64,000 nt of DNA from Stercorarius parasiticus (lineage: Eukaryota > Chordata > Aves > Charadriiformes > Stercorariidae), in contig VWZL01003401.1 of NCBI GenBank assembly GCA_013396915.1, forward strand, positions 284,134-348,133. The letters run 5' to 3'. Below the pieces are notes generated by a model that ran no database searches, was not told the origin of the DNA, and saw nothing but the letters and a program-made list of their open reading frames with translations. A program made the translations under genes and the position numbers. The stretch's first letter is position 1, and every line of letters begins with the position of its first letter. This document shows positions 49,601 to 62,119 of the stretch, one piece after another.

Positions 49601-52600
49601 GCAGAGCGTGCCGTGCCAGCTACAGGCGTCATCAGATGGGAGCCTTTTTACAACATTCTGATGCGCGGAGGTGAATTATTCCAGAATATTAAACATTTCA
49701 TTAGTTCTCAGCTTCGAGATATGGCTTTAAAAGTGGCCAGCCTCACAGAAAAAAAAATCATTATCACTGAAGCAATACTTCCAAATCAGTATTTATGAAG
49801 TTCAGCGACTGCCACTGTTAAAGAGCCTCAGAAATCTTTGTATAGGTGTCATCATTTCTGCAAGTCTGAAAAGCAGTTGCTTTTTTGCATAATGGCATTC
49901 CCATCATTGTTGAAAGATTAGGATTGATTTAATGAAAGTGGTCACGGGCAGAGAAAAATGCTTTCGCACTGAATTTAAATAAGTAAATCCTGAGCTTAGG
50001 TATTCCTTTTTGGCTTCCTAGCACAAGACACATGGAAAACGTTGATTGCCACCTGTCCTTGGCATCGATGGGCTTCATGTCAGTGAAGATAATTAATGAA
50101 GTCGGTTCATATACCCAACTACTTAGGTGTCAGTAAGAAGATTACTTTAATCTCGTAAGCCAACATGTGCATTTACAAGGAAAGAAAGAAGCGCTGGAGA
50201 ACTAGTTTAGTATGGCTTATCTTGCATAATGTGAAATGACCAATTTACAGTGACGGGAAATGGGGAGGGGTAGAAGTAAGTAGGAATGTACCACGCCTGG
50301 GTGTCAGGTGCAATGCCTTCAGGGTGTATGGTTTAGCTAAAATCGATGGAAGTTAAAGGGAAGACCAAAATATAATTAATCCATTATGAAGAACATCCAG
50401 ACACAACGGATCCATCCTTTATGTACTCTCTGTATTAAAAATATTTGATTGGAGTGAAAGTTTAGTAAAAATAAATAGTTATCTTGTAAGTAGGCTGCAG
50501 CAAAACACCACCAGTAATTTACAGAAGAGAAAATAAAGGTTTTTAAGATGTAAATATTTTGTAAATGTTTTGGATGACAAAGAAAAGGCAGAGCAGCTGA
50601 ACAACAGCTGGCTACATTTGATAGTGCCCTTTTTCTTCTAAGTGCAAGATTGACATGTGGGAAAAATGACGTTAAAAAAACCCACCACCACAGCAAAGAG
50701 AATACAATTTCCCTCACCTATTAATATGCCTCTTTCTTGGTTCAAACCTGCCTTTGTTTTTGCACCTGCAGCTCACTGAGTTTAGTCAGTGTCATCTCCA
50801 AATCCATTAGGGAAAAGGAGACCCTCCTTGAGTTCAGGGGAGTTTAGGTGTAGCTGTGGATGAGGACCAATTTGGGGTAGGTTCCTACTGATGAAAATCC
50901 TCACATGGGGCAAACCCCCACATCCCGGCTCTTGCCCTGACTTTGCCACCTTCAGCCGTGAGGTCCCACAGCCTGGATGAGACAGGCTATGCCACGGGTG
51001 GCCGACAGAAGCAGGCCAGGACAATGAGTGCCTCCGAGTTCTACCATGTGAAGGGGGAGAATCTCCTGTGGGCTGTGTGGCAGGGAAGGAGGGAAAACAC
51101 ACGAAAAGGCTCCAGGGGAAACCATGACCTCCCTTGCTCCCTCTTTGCAGGCTGCTGGAGTCGGCCTGTCTGTGAGGGCAGAGGTGCTGGCTCCGGGGAG
51201 GTGGCCATCGCCTCCCGGAGCCAGGCCCTGACTTGGCACCAGCTCCCCGGGATGTTTGGGCAGAGGGGTCCTTGTGAGAGCTGCTCGGCCACTTTTGGCA
51301 AAATCCATTTTTCGCTGCTACTGCCAAGAAGCCTCTGGCTATCCAGGCTTATTAGCCTGAAGTAGCAGCCGTGACCAGCTTCCTGACACTTGAATTCACT
51401 TATGCCTTCCTCATTCATTCAGGTACAGGTGAAAAAAGTACAAGCAATGGAGTGCTAGCACGCTGGCTGTGTGGTACAGCATCAGGTCGGCTGCCTTTTC
51501 CTCCAAAACCCTCACCTGGGGCTTCCCTGGCACCAGAGAGCATCTAGCTTCTGACCCATCCCCGCAGGTCGCTCCCTCCTCCTCCTCCTCACCTCCAGAT
51601 GCTCGCCCACACTCTGCCCAAACACAGGACCAGACCGACCGAGGGAAGCAGCCAGCAAAGAAGCAATTACTGGGTTAATGAGCTCCCTCGTGGCTACGAA
51701 AGCATATTTCTATGCCATGGAAATCAGCAGGAGGGTGCAAGTGCAACAGAATATGAAAGATTAGTGATATGGGTATGTCAGGGCTTGGGGACTTCTTTTC
51801 CCCACACGGGAACCTGATGCTGTTCTCACCGAACAGCGTGTACCTGAGGCACCTTTGCTGTGTATTAGCAGTACAAATATATTACTGAACCAGCCCAATG
51901 GGAGGGAAAATCAATACATTAAGGGACGATGGAGTTCAGAAAACATGTACTCATACCGGGCACACATACACAAGCTTAGATAAGAAAATGGATAGCAATT
52001 GAAATTCAATTTAATGGCTTCAGAAAGAGCATATTCTTTCTGGAAAGTGTCATCCACTTCAACATATTCCTTTATCTTATTCTCCCTTAATAAGGATATT
52101 GTCTTTCAATTGAATTAACTCTCCTAGTTTCTTAATTACTTTAAAAGAGTACCTCAATTACTCTTTTCGTAATCTCTTTTCAGGCATGTTTGCCTGCAAT
52201 TACGTATAGCAACTAAAAAGATTTTTTTTCTTTCGTCTCTTCTGGCATTATCTTTACAATTTGCAGTGTGTGTTTTGGCTAAACACATTCAGCCAAGAGA
52301 GTAACACGGACAGATCTAATTGCAGACACATAGGCTAAAACACAGCATCAATGGGATTGCTCTCAAAAATGAAGCCGTTTTTGGAAGTGTTTATGAAAAT
52401 GACAATTGAATTGTGTTCTTGAAGACTGGAAATTCGGGAAGGTCATTCTGCTCATTAATGGCAGATTGCCTGCCATAATGCCAAAAGACTAGGTATCACT
52501 GCACACAAATAATGAATAAATGATACTAAGAATTGCACTGCTTTTGCATTTATTACATGCACAGAAAATTCTGTCTAGAGCATCTGAACATGGATGACAT

Positions 52601-54057
52601 GCTTACGTACTACAGTGATGGGCTGCATATGGAAATCAAAGGGAGGGTAAATAAAAAAAACCTTGTGCTATTTTTTTTTTTCCCTGCTTCTGTGCTAAAG
52701 AGTAGATACCTTTCTGAAGTAAACATGTGGACAGATACATATCAGAGAGCCATCCAAGCTAATTTTCAAACCACAGCCCTCTGAGCATGCTAATCTACTG
52801 TGCTAGGGTGTTTCTGTGCAACAGTTGTAAAGTGGAGGTATCCAGTTAGTGTGAAGCTGACTCCGAGCTGTCTGTGCTAGCTAGTCCTGGAGGCACGTAG
52901 GTGCACCAGAAATCATCACCAGAAGTTTTCAAGAAGCAAGGTGGAACCTAGAGGGTTAATATTTTACTTTTGGTTATTATTTGCACCGGATACAAAGTAT
53001 TACACAGAAGAGAAAAAAGTGGAAACATCATTTACCATACTACCTTTTACCATATGGTCTGTGGAGTAAAGGAACAACCAAGAGAAAAACAAACAAGAGA
53101 CTGTTATGTCTGCAGAGCTCCAAAATATTTCCCAATATGCTGATCAGCTCTTATGTTTATCATTAAGAAATACTGTAGCGCTGGCTGCAATACATCCAAT
53201 ATCAAAATACCCAGTTTAAATAGTCTGAGAATCTTATGTTGCTGCAAATTGCTGGGAAGGGAAAGGAGGGGAAGGGAAGGGAAGGGAAGGGCAAACCAAC
53301 ATAAGAAACATACCAAGCACGAACATTAGGCTGGATGTAGAGTGCTACAAGTTATTACATGAGGATTATAGATGGGATATTTTGTCATTCAAATTACGAT
53401 TTTAAGATCTCGGATGGCTTATATTATAACCCAAGTGTCAGCATTAAAATGAAGATCAATCAGTTGTTGAAAAGCTTCCCAGACAATTTCGTCTCAGCCT
53501 TTATCCTCACGTGCAGGCCAAGCAAGTGGTGCTGCAGCTGGCAAGCAGCAGGAAGGCAGTTCCTCTGGCCAGCTCCGTAGCCTGCAGCCCCGTCTTTGAT
53601 TCTCCTGCTAAGGCATCCTTTAAGTTTTATGCCTCTTTTTGTCAGGTCAGGTTCAAATTAAGGAGCATTCAGAAAATAAAGGGATCATCTACTAAGCTTC
53701 ATTAGAGTTCATCCTGACTTTTTATATTGAGACAATCATTTAAGCCCTGATTCATGAGTTTTAATATCCCTTCCAACATTAGTGGAAAACAAGCGAGGAG
53801 AACGCTGAGCGTGGTTGCCCACCTGTCTTTTGAATCCTGCTGACTTCTTGACCTAGGTGATTTCCTCTGGAAATATGTCATATGGAAAATTACTCATTTT
53901 ATCGGTGCTGGATTCCCTGCATTGTCATTTCACCGAGGAAGTTTTCCTGGCTGGAGTAACAGCAATCCCTTTTGCTAGGGAATAATCGTTATAGCTTTTA
54001 TAGATGAACATCACCTTCTCAGACCTTGAGTTCTTTGAAAGTGTCATCAGCAATTGA
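43700..54057. other. Region upstream of POPDC3, no recognised gene
   Basis: About 10 kb of mainly AT-rich unique sequence without recognisable CR1. A GC-richer patch at 50780-51420 has open frames of 118-181 codons on both strands, a composition effect with no known domain. A short purine repeat lies at 53252-53292. Two stretches (49500-49800 and 52060-52430) have the TAAT-rich, low-repeat look of conserved non-coding DNA, which I cannot test. By conserved gene order PREP would be expected further right. Confidence 0.55.
53252..53292 (+). repeat. (GGAAG)n-like simple repeat
   Basis: 'gggaagggaaaggaggggaa' followed by repeated 'gggaa' units. A short purine-only microsatellite of about 40 bases. 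Confidence 0.9.
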
Positions 54058-54930
54058 ATAAGAAAAAGCTGGCTATGCTGTCTACTTGAATTTCCAAAAG
54101 GCTTTCAGCAAGGTCCTTCACCAAAAGCTTTTAAGGAAGAAAAGCAGCCGTGTGGCAAGAGGGAAGATTCGTGCATGGATAAATAATTTATTAAAAGAAA
54201 GGAACCTGGTGGTGGGAAAGAAAGAAGGTGGGAGCAAATGGTCGTTCTTCATGATGAAGTGAGATTGTAAGGGGAATCCTGCAAGAAAATCTATACTGGG
54301 ACTTGTGCTGTTTAACACAGCCATATATGACATGGAAAGGGGGGTGAGGAGTGGGGTTTGCTGATGATACAAAGGTAATTATTTATTCAGGATAGCAAAG
54401 ATGATTCTGCAGAGTTGCAGAAGGAGCTTGCTAGATTTGAGTGTGCAATAAAATGACAGATGAAATTTTATGCAGACAAATATGAAGGTGGGGAGAAAAC
54501 AATCCTAATTTCATATATAAAAAGATGGGCTGATAGCTTTCCTCAGCAGCAAAAGCTCTGAGTTAGGAGAGCTCCATGAAAACTATTCATGCTTGCTATC
54601 AGGACGCAGTCTAAGAGGCAAAGCAAGTATTAACAGTTGCCAGGAAAGAAAGAGAGAGAAAACTGAATGTCGTCATCATACTACTATATAAGTCCATGAT
54701 TTGCTCATCCCTTCAATACTGCATGCAGTTCTGGTCTTTCTTTCTCAAAAAGGTGTAGAAAGGCTGAAAAAGTTTCAGAAAAGGACAGCAAGGATGATCA
54801 TGAATATGGAACTGCTTCTGTATGAGGAACAAAGAGAGAGGGAACAAAATGGTCTGAAAAAGAGACAATTAAATGGTGGGGGGGCTTCATAGAAGTTTAT
54901 GAAATAACTAAAGGAATTGAAAGAGGGGAT
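54058..54930 (+). mobile_element. Ancient, strongly diverged CR1-type LINE relic
   Basis: The plus strand keeps the order of CR1 reverse-transcriptase landmarks in decayed form. A 'VYLNFQKAFSKVLHQKLL'-like stretch lies near 54085-54135. The 'GP-VLFNT' region with 'actgggacttgtgctgttta' is near 54294, and 'ggtttgctgatgatacaaag' (the F-A-D-D-T catalytic loop, codons shifted by an indel) near 54355. 'ctgcatgcagttctggtctt' (Y-C-M-Q-F-W) lies near 54719. 'gaaaaggacagcaaggatga' and 'aaaaagagacaatta' follow. Several frameshifts and stops break it. It differs clearly from the younger CR1 copies in this window and resembles old amniote CR1 lineages. It was probably not long-lived as a gene source; no host exon is seen in it. 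Confidence 0.8.
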
Positions 54931-55089
54931 CAACAGCACGCTCCTGGTAGAGGAATGGTGCACTGTGAGATGAAGGTAGTAGGTGGTAGGTTCTGCTGAC
55001 AGCACAGGAGGTTGTTCTGCCATCAGGGTGTCCTTGGACTGTGAACTCCTGCGCGCAGACGTCACGGATGCTCAGAGTTTGCATGGACT

Positions 55090-57070
55090 CAGAGGGCACA
55101 GGAGAAGCTCATGGAAAAGAGCTTTGCTGAGGATTACAGAATGCTGCGAATGTACTTGGTAGCAGGACCATGCATATTTGCCATGTTCCTGTACACGGTG
55201 TACAGGAGTCACTTGCTGGAGACAAGGCACCGCCTTAGAGAATCTTTCTGCTCTTACGTTTTAAAAAGCTGTTTTAAACTCAAAAAAAAGCAGAACTTTT
55301 TTTTGGCCAAGGATAAGTGGTTCCTGATCTGCAATTTGGAAACAGAAACCTACAGTGAAAAATCAGACGTGCTAATTTTTTTTTCCCTCTAGATTTGAGC
55401 CTGGCGTTGCGCTCTCCCAGCTCACCATCCTTCCTTGTCTGAAGAGCTGAGAGCACTCATGGGGAACCCCTTGTTGGAGTAAAAGCCGTGTTTGTGACCA
55501 CTACGGTCTCTGAACACATTTCCACGGCTCTGCTGTAGTACACTGCAATGTTATTAACAGCATTAGGTTTTTCAGTAAACGTGGGACTCCTTCAGCCAAA
55601 ACCACATAAAACGTGAGACTGAATAGGCTTGGGGGCTATCAAAACATCCCAATCATCTTTATCACTCCTACTCAGCTCAAGGCGTTACCCGTCCTTTGGA
55701 AATGATAAAAGAAAATACAATTGTTTAAAAAATACTCAACATCATTTCAAACTACATGGGAAAAGCGATAACATTATGAATTGGAGTAAAGCCACGCTTT
55801 TACTTAATACTAAAAGCAACCTAAGGCTAACCATGAGTTGGTTACGCTAAGTGCTAGGCTGTGTTTAACACTGTGTTTCAGCTGCCATTTGCTAGCCCGC
55901 TACATTTCCTTTGTGAAGAAGAGAAGCTTTGCTCTGATCAATTCCGTTGCTGCTAACGATGGGCAAGGGATTTTAGAAAGCATCCCTAGGGTACAGACAG
56001 CACTGCTGGGCTGTTTTCCTTCCTCCCGGAGTTTTCTTGTGGAAGGGGACAATATAATTCTTTGTCTTTAGCAGTTAATTTGCATCTGTTGCTGTCTCTC
56101 ATCTGTTGTTCTTATTCCCCACGCCTGAGACTGTCATACTTTGTCCTTGGCATAATGGGTTTTAGTGAGTGTGTGTGATGTCATGAAGAGGATTATTAGC
56201 TTCTAAATTATGACAAGTGAGAGCAGATGAAGTCTTAAAGCAAAAGATCTTATTTCCCTGAAACAACACTAAAATGAAATTAAATCAGAGAAGGAATTAA
56301 AAAATAGGCAATAGGAGGTATATACAGAATTGTTTATAATTAGCTTGTTGTTTTCTTCTGTATAGACCAGATGCTCTTTGCACTGTTTGTTAAATAGAGC
56401 CATCATTCCTCTGTGAAATAATCTCTTGGAAAATAGACAAAAAAGCTTTCTTTTAGATCACTGTCGTGTATACCAGCAGAAGAATAACTGTACGGGGCAG
56501 CAATTCTAAATAGCAAGCCACCGGGGCTCATGACTTTTTATCGTCTTCTGGGACTGGAATTGACTCTGTGGGTCCCCACTGTCTGTACAGACACCCAGGA
56601 AAGCCACCAGCAAAGCCCGGCACACTGCCTGGGAAGCTGATGGAGCTGTCTGAGAAATGCTAACAGAGATGCCACATTCTTCCCTGAGACCTATGTGGAT
56701 TTAGGGCTCCAAAGAGGCGTCTGATTGTGGCTGGGTTGCCTCGCCATGAGGCTGTGATAAGCGCCAGAGCTTGCCCCTTCTCACCACAGGGGCATTTCCC
56801 TCACAGCCAAGTGAGGAGGTGGCGTCGGTCCTCTTTTCACCCACTGGCCCTTGCTCACCTGCCCTTGTGAGATATGGCTGGACATGAATTCAGTCCTTCC
56901 TTCACTCATGGACTTTGGGGTAGCCTGTAGAAAGAAGAGGTATGGCCCACCCTTTCTCCACTTGAAGCCAAGACTCTTATTTATTGGACTGGTGAGCAAG
57001 TGACCATGACTTTTTAGTCTACTGCTTACTCTGGTATCAGTCAGCGGGGCAGGGACAACACCCCAACCCT
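55090..57070. other. No recognised feature
   Basis: About 2 kb of unique sequence. Open frames of 73-93 codons (such as 55111-55392 plus) have no recognisable domain or splice pattern. Confidence 0.5.
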
Positions 57071-57071
57071 T

Positions 57072-57200
57072 ATCATAGAATCACAGAATGTGTTGGGTCG
57101 GAAGGGACCTTTAAAGGTCATCTAGTCCAACCCCCCTGCAGTAAGCAGGGACATCTTTAACTAGATCAGGTTGCTCAGAGCCTCATCAAGCCTGACCAGC
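57072..57200 (-). mobile_element. CR1 3' tail fragment
   Basis: The plus strand reads 'tcatagaatcacagaatgtg', 'ttgggtcggaagggaccttt' and 'ctagtccaacccccctgcag', a CR1 3' end in minus orientation. Similarity fades around 57200. Confidence 0.93.
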
Positions 57201-57204
57201 CCTT

Positions 57205-58410
57205 CCCAGGGAATGCCTGGAAGGAAGGCACTGCTGCCTTCACCCATGTTACACCTGGGATGAGGTGGGCGTGCGCTCTGGTACCAATGTCCCAGATGGG
57301 TTCTACATGCAAGGTATTGAGTGTCTGGCTTGTAGGACCCTACGAAGTTTAAGTGTGGGCTGGATACCTTATTGCTAAACTCAGTCAGAACATGTGCTTG
57401 TATATCCAAAAGATAGCATTTAAGAAATTCAGGCACTTACGTCTAGAAACTTGTATGGTAGAACTGAAAATCATCCAAGTAAAAATTTCCCGAGTCTATG
57501 TCTAAGCATTGGACTCAGGGGTCTGCAGAGACTGGGCAGTGATAACTTCATGACCAAATCCTTTTTGCAGCTCTCTCTGTTTGGGGCACAGCAAAGCAGG
57601 TGTGGAGCGGGTGCAGGAGACTTTTAACCAGGCTTAGGATGAGATCTCCTCTTCTTCTGAAACAGTGGAAAATATTTTCTTTATTGAACAGATGAATGTA
57701 GAAAACATGAGTTCAAAAAACCAAGCCAGTATCACTGGGAGTCAATACACAACAACTTCACTTTTCAGCTCGGCAGAGCATTCATAAATGGTTTCTATGG
57801 AAAAATGGTCATATGAAATAAATTCCAACAGCAAAGAGTCAGCATTTGAATGGATGAACTAAGCTGGCAACCTTTGAAGCAACTCCAAAACCACCCTGAA
57901 GTCCATACTCACACTGGTAATGAAAAAGCTTTGCACTACAAAGCTTCAGCTGTTGAGAACTCACCCTTGAAAAGAGTTAACTTGGTATTTAAGTTTAATT
58001 CGTTGTCATCTCAGGACAAAAAACACTTGAAAATAACAAAATGCCATCTGAAAAAGACTATATTTATATTTGTAGTTGCTGGACAGTTTCAGTTTTTGAA
58101 GCTAAGGGAGTAGAGTATAAATTCTGTATTTGTGGCATCAGGGTAGTATTAAAACATATTTAGACACTTGGATTGTAAAGTTATGAGTAATCTCCTCAGA
58201 ACAGGGATATTGGGTGGCAGAGGTGTGACTGGGCATCCGCTTTCAAACTCTGCTCTGGCAAAGGAAGTAAAAATAACTAAACTTTTCTTGGGGCAGCTAA
58301 TACCCGGGCAGCTCAAGGCTTTTCTTGCAGAAGTCTTTCAGCCTTACTGTCCATGTTGTGGGCGTACACGTAGTGCACTTATATGAGCTGAAGTCAAGCT
58401 CTTATTACGG
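57205..58410. other. No recognised feature
   Basis: Unique sequence of about 1.2 kb between the CR1 tail and the degenerate repeat block. No gene signal seen. Confidence 0.5.
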
Positions 58411-58419
58411 TCAGTGGAG

Positions 58420-58830
58420 ATCTAGGGCTGCATCCAGCTGCCTAAATATGAGCACCTACGGCCATTTGAGATGCCCAGGGGTATCCTGGCCAGGTCCAGC
58501 TGCCTCTCCATCAGGCTGTGGGTCACCCACAGAAATTCAGTCCTATCCACCAGCCCTGTGTGGACCCTCAGATGCCCCCGAGCACTTTAGACGGCTTACA
58601 TGTAGGCATCTAAATTTAGATGTCTTACTCTAGAGCTGTCTCCCTGCCAGGGGGAGGTTTCAGGTGCCCAGACGTAAGAAAGTTGTTCAGTTCGAGATGC
58701 CCAAGAGTGTCTGAGATGCCTGCGCAGGCCTGGCACGTACCACCCAAGGACCTGGGGTACCTGCACCCTTTGGGAGAGCATCTGGAGGCTGAGGGGATGC
58801 CCGAGAGCATCTCAAATGCCAGTGGACACC
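58420..58830. repeat. Unclassified degenerate repeat block with central palindrome
   Basis: A 'gatgccc' core followed by variants of 'gagagcatct' recurs at 58470, 58571, 58696 and 58796, that is, at spacings of about 101, 125 and 100 bases. A perfect 16-base palindrome, catctaaatttagatg, lies at 58607-58622, with weaker symmetry around it ('gtaggcat...' and '...tgtcttac'). The block is GC-richer than its surroundings. I cannot name the family. It may be an old transposon with palindromic sequence or a decayed tandem array. Confidence 0.45.
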
Positions 58831-58879
58831 CATGTGTGGGTAACGGAACTGGTCCCCTTATGACACATCATTGAGCCGG

Positions 58880-61690
58880 TATTTCTTAGCAATCACAGAT
58901 GAGATCATCTGACACAGAGCTGTGTGAGACACAATAGGTTATTTTTCTAAAGATCTTTTAAAAATGTATCTTTATTTTTCCTGTACGACATAGAGCTATA
59001 AAGCACATGCACTTCCTAGCTGAATTACATTTGAACAGGGGTCCCTAGGTAGACTTCATGCAGTCTCCATTCTCTGTTTTATTTATCCATAATTTTACCT
59101 TTTCTTATTCCCACTTTCACCCTTCTATTTATGAAAAAAACAGTGTGGAAAACACTCTGGAGAAGTGTAAATCATTGTAGCTTGCTTGAATTTGATGAAG
59201 TTGGGAGAATTTATATTAGGGAAGGACTTTGTCTTTTAATCTTCAGCTGTCATGGATTCCTCCAGCTCTCTTTGCTGTAATACCCCAGAGGTGCAAAACT
59301 GTGCCGAAACTGTATCACGTAGTTTATTCAGACAGTTAAGAATTATCTGTTTATTATAAACCACAGACTTCTGTTGAGAATTTATTAGGTTTAAAGGTTT
59401 TGAGAAAAAAATTGTATTTTCCTTGTGATATTTTGATTAATTCTGATGTGACATGAAAGTTGTCATGTGTCTTCCACAGAACACCCTCCCATATTATATG
59501 AAAGAAAGACTTTGAGGGCAGTAATGGATGTGATGTCTAAGAGTAACTGCACCGATGTGGAAAAATATTCTTCATGTAACAAAGGCACCACAGTCTTTAA
59601 GACATCACTTTTGGGTACGTAAAATACAAGATCGCTTTTCCCTTTCAGTATAATGGAATCTTGTCAGGAATTATGAAAGACAATTTTTCTTTTTCGGGTT
59701 TTAGCACATTGCTAAAGAAATGGGATTTTTTGCTTATGACAGAGACAATAGCTAATACTTCACTATGTGTGAAAACAACACTAACTAAGATTGGACAAAT
59801 CTGCGAAAGACATTGTTAACAAAGCTGACAACAGCAGTTAATCTTAACTTTTTTTTTTTTTTGCTGCTGGCAAACTAAAAGATATTTTCCATTTTGCTCT
59901 GAAGATGTGTCCGTGAGATTCATTGCAGCGCTATGGTAAGTGGGAAAGAATGGACTAAAAATGGGGTGGTAGAACCTGAATTGTCTGAAACGCTTAAGAG
60001 AAATCTTCCAGTAGGATCCTGATAACTTTGTCCTGAGCGTCTTTAAACTAAGCTGAGTGAACACATGGCTTCCAGTAACGTTACTGGGAAATGCAGTGTG
60101 GCGGTAACAGCAGCCCCTGCCAGCATCCCACTGTTCCTTTTACTGCTGGAATTAGTCCTGCCTTTACCCCACATCTTCACAGTGTCACCGTGCTTTCTGA
60201 TAGCAAAGGTGGCTCTTCCTTGATGAGGTCGTGTGACCACCATTGGAAACCGTCACTGGTGGGAGGTGACTTACCCAGGACCTGGACATCATGCCTAAGC
60301 AAGGCAAGGCTTGGCTGCCGTGGTGGGACTGCGGAGCCCTGGGAGGCTGGTGACTCCTGCGCCGCTGCTGCTGCGTAGCTGTGAGTCAGGTCTTGTTTTC
60401 TGAAAAATCAAAATGATGAAGGAGGCTGAAACCCACAATTTCTCACTACCGTTTCATACTCCTCCTGGAAGATCGGAGTTCTACCTGCTGCCTCTGTCTG
60501 AGACCATAAGGGAAAAGGAAACCGAAGCATGCAGAAGGGGGAAAAGAAGGAAGCGTGCTGCTCCCGAGATGTAGACCCATTGCACAAAGTAGCTGCAGAG
60601 AGGTCAAAGCCAGTTTTCATCCTCTGGGCAGAAGCATTTGAAGATGAGACTTACAACAGGGAAGAAACTTGCAGCCAAATATGAATTTAGGAAGACTAAA
60701 ATGTGCCTGCTGCAAATCTAACAAAGGACACATGGAGAAGTCTTTTGATCCAGCAAAACTGACACTGCAGTAAAAATAATAAGCAAGAGGTCACTGATTA
60801 TGAACGGAGGCTGAGAAATATTCCCCCAGGTGCTACTCTGAGATAGTGGCAAGAATTCGGTGGGTGGCACTGATTAACGATATTGTGCTCTAGGTCCTGC
60901 TGAGAGCTTATATGTTTTTAGCAGCAATCTGGTAGGAAAAAACAGAGGACCAGAAGCAGACCTCTTCTTTGAGGAAGCTTTATACAAGTAAAGGCGGAAA
61001 CATACAAAAAATATTTCTCACAAACTTAAAAATGCTTTATAAAAAAGCCTGGAAGTCTTATGGTAATGTAGGATTGTTTAGTGCATGAAGCACTGTGGAA
61101 GAGCAACAATAGGAGCAAAGACGACCCCATATTTTAGGACCACACAGTGAAGTGTTCGTGACAAATTCAGTGAATTCTTGGAAAAGAATCTCACAAAATG
61201 TTGGCAGAGTCAAGTCATTTCATTTTCAAATTGTTTCTGTTTTGGGATAGATGTGTTTAATTGTTTTTTTTTTCTGGACACATTGTTCAATGAAAAATTA
61301 ATTTGGGGACACACATTTCAGTGAGGGAAAAAAGCAAAAAAGACATTGAACCCATTATTTCTGAGTTTGGCCAGAAGTCTGAAAACCAGTCTTTTGCAGA
61401 AGTAGCAGGGATGGAAAATGGAAGCGAAAAGGCAGAGACCAAGACTCCACTGGCATCAGTGTTAGCATCTATAGTGCAGTCAGTTAAGTTAGAACAGAGG
61501 AGGAAAAAGAATGAAAGGAAATCAGGTTAATTAGGTGTCAGTTGTCAAATGAGCTCATAATTAAGTGTGAATAGAGCAAAGGATGTGTAGGTGTTTAAAG
61601 GCATTTCTAGTAACATGAGCTGGCATCAAAAGCTTAGTTCTGTCTTGTTCAGAAAGCAAAGAACTCAGGAAACTCCTTGATAGACCCTTG
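58880..61690. other. No recognised gene
   Basis: About 2.8 kb of AT-rich sequence with a poly-T/A tract near 59850. A K/E-rich 75-codon open frame lies at 61303-61530 (see findings). No repeats of a known family are seen. Confidence 0.5.
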
Positions 61691-61694
61691 CATG

Positions 61695-62118
61695 AATCAT
61701 AGAATCACAGAATGGTTTGGGTTGGAAGGGACCTTAAAGATCATCTAGTTCCAGCCCCCCTGCCAGGGGCAGGGACACCTCTCACTAGACCAGACTGCTT
61801 GAAGCCTCATCCAGCCTGGTCTTGAACACTTCCAGGGATGGGGCATCCACAGCTTCTCTGGGCAACCTGTTCCAGTGCCCCACCACCCTCACAGTAAAGA
61901 ATTTCTTCTTGATATCTAATCTAAATCTACCCTCGTCCAGTTTGAAGCCATTACCCCTTGTCTTAACACTACATGCCCTTGTAAAAAGTCCCTCTCCAGC
62001 TTTTTTGTAGGCCCCTTCAGATACTGGAAAGTCTCCCTGAAGCCTTCTCTTCTCCAGGCTGAAGAACGCCAACTCTCTCATCCTGTCTTCATAGGAGAGG
62101 TGCTCCAGCCCTCCTATG
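61695..62118 (-). mobile_element. CR1 LINE 3' fragment
   Basis: The plus strand begins 'atcatagaatcacagaatgg' and 'tttgggttggaagggacctt'. On the minus strand it encodes '[20 protein letters not shown]', 'KRRLQGDF', 'KTRGNGFKLDEGRFRLDIKK' and '[20 protein letters not shown]'. It is a 5'-truncated copy of about 420 bases with a short deletion after 'RRLQGDF'. The open frame at 61785-62186 is this CR1. Confidence 0.95.
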
Positions 62119-62119
62119 G

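Noticed and set aside
50782..51418. Overlapping frames of 118-181 codons on both strands
   Set aside because: Openness on both strands at once points to base composition; no motifs of transposon, viral or cellular proteins recognised.
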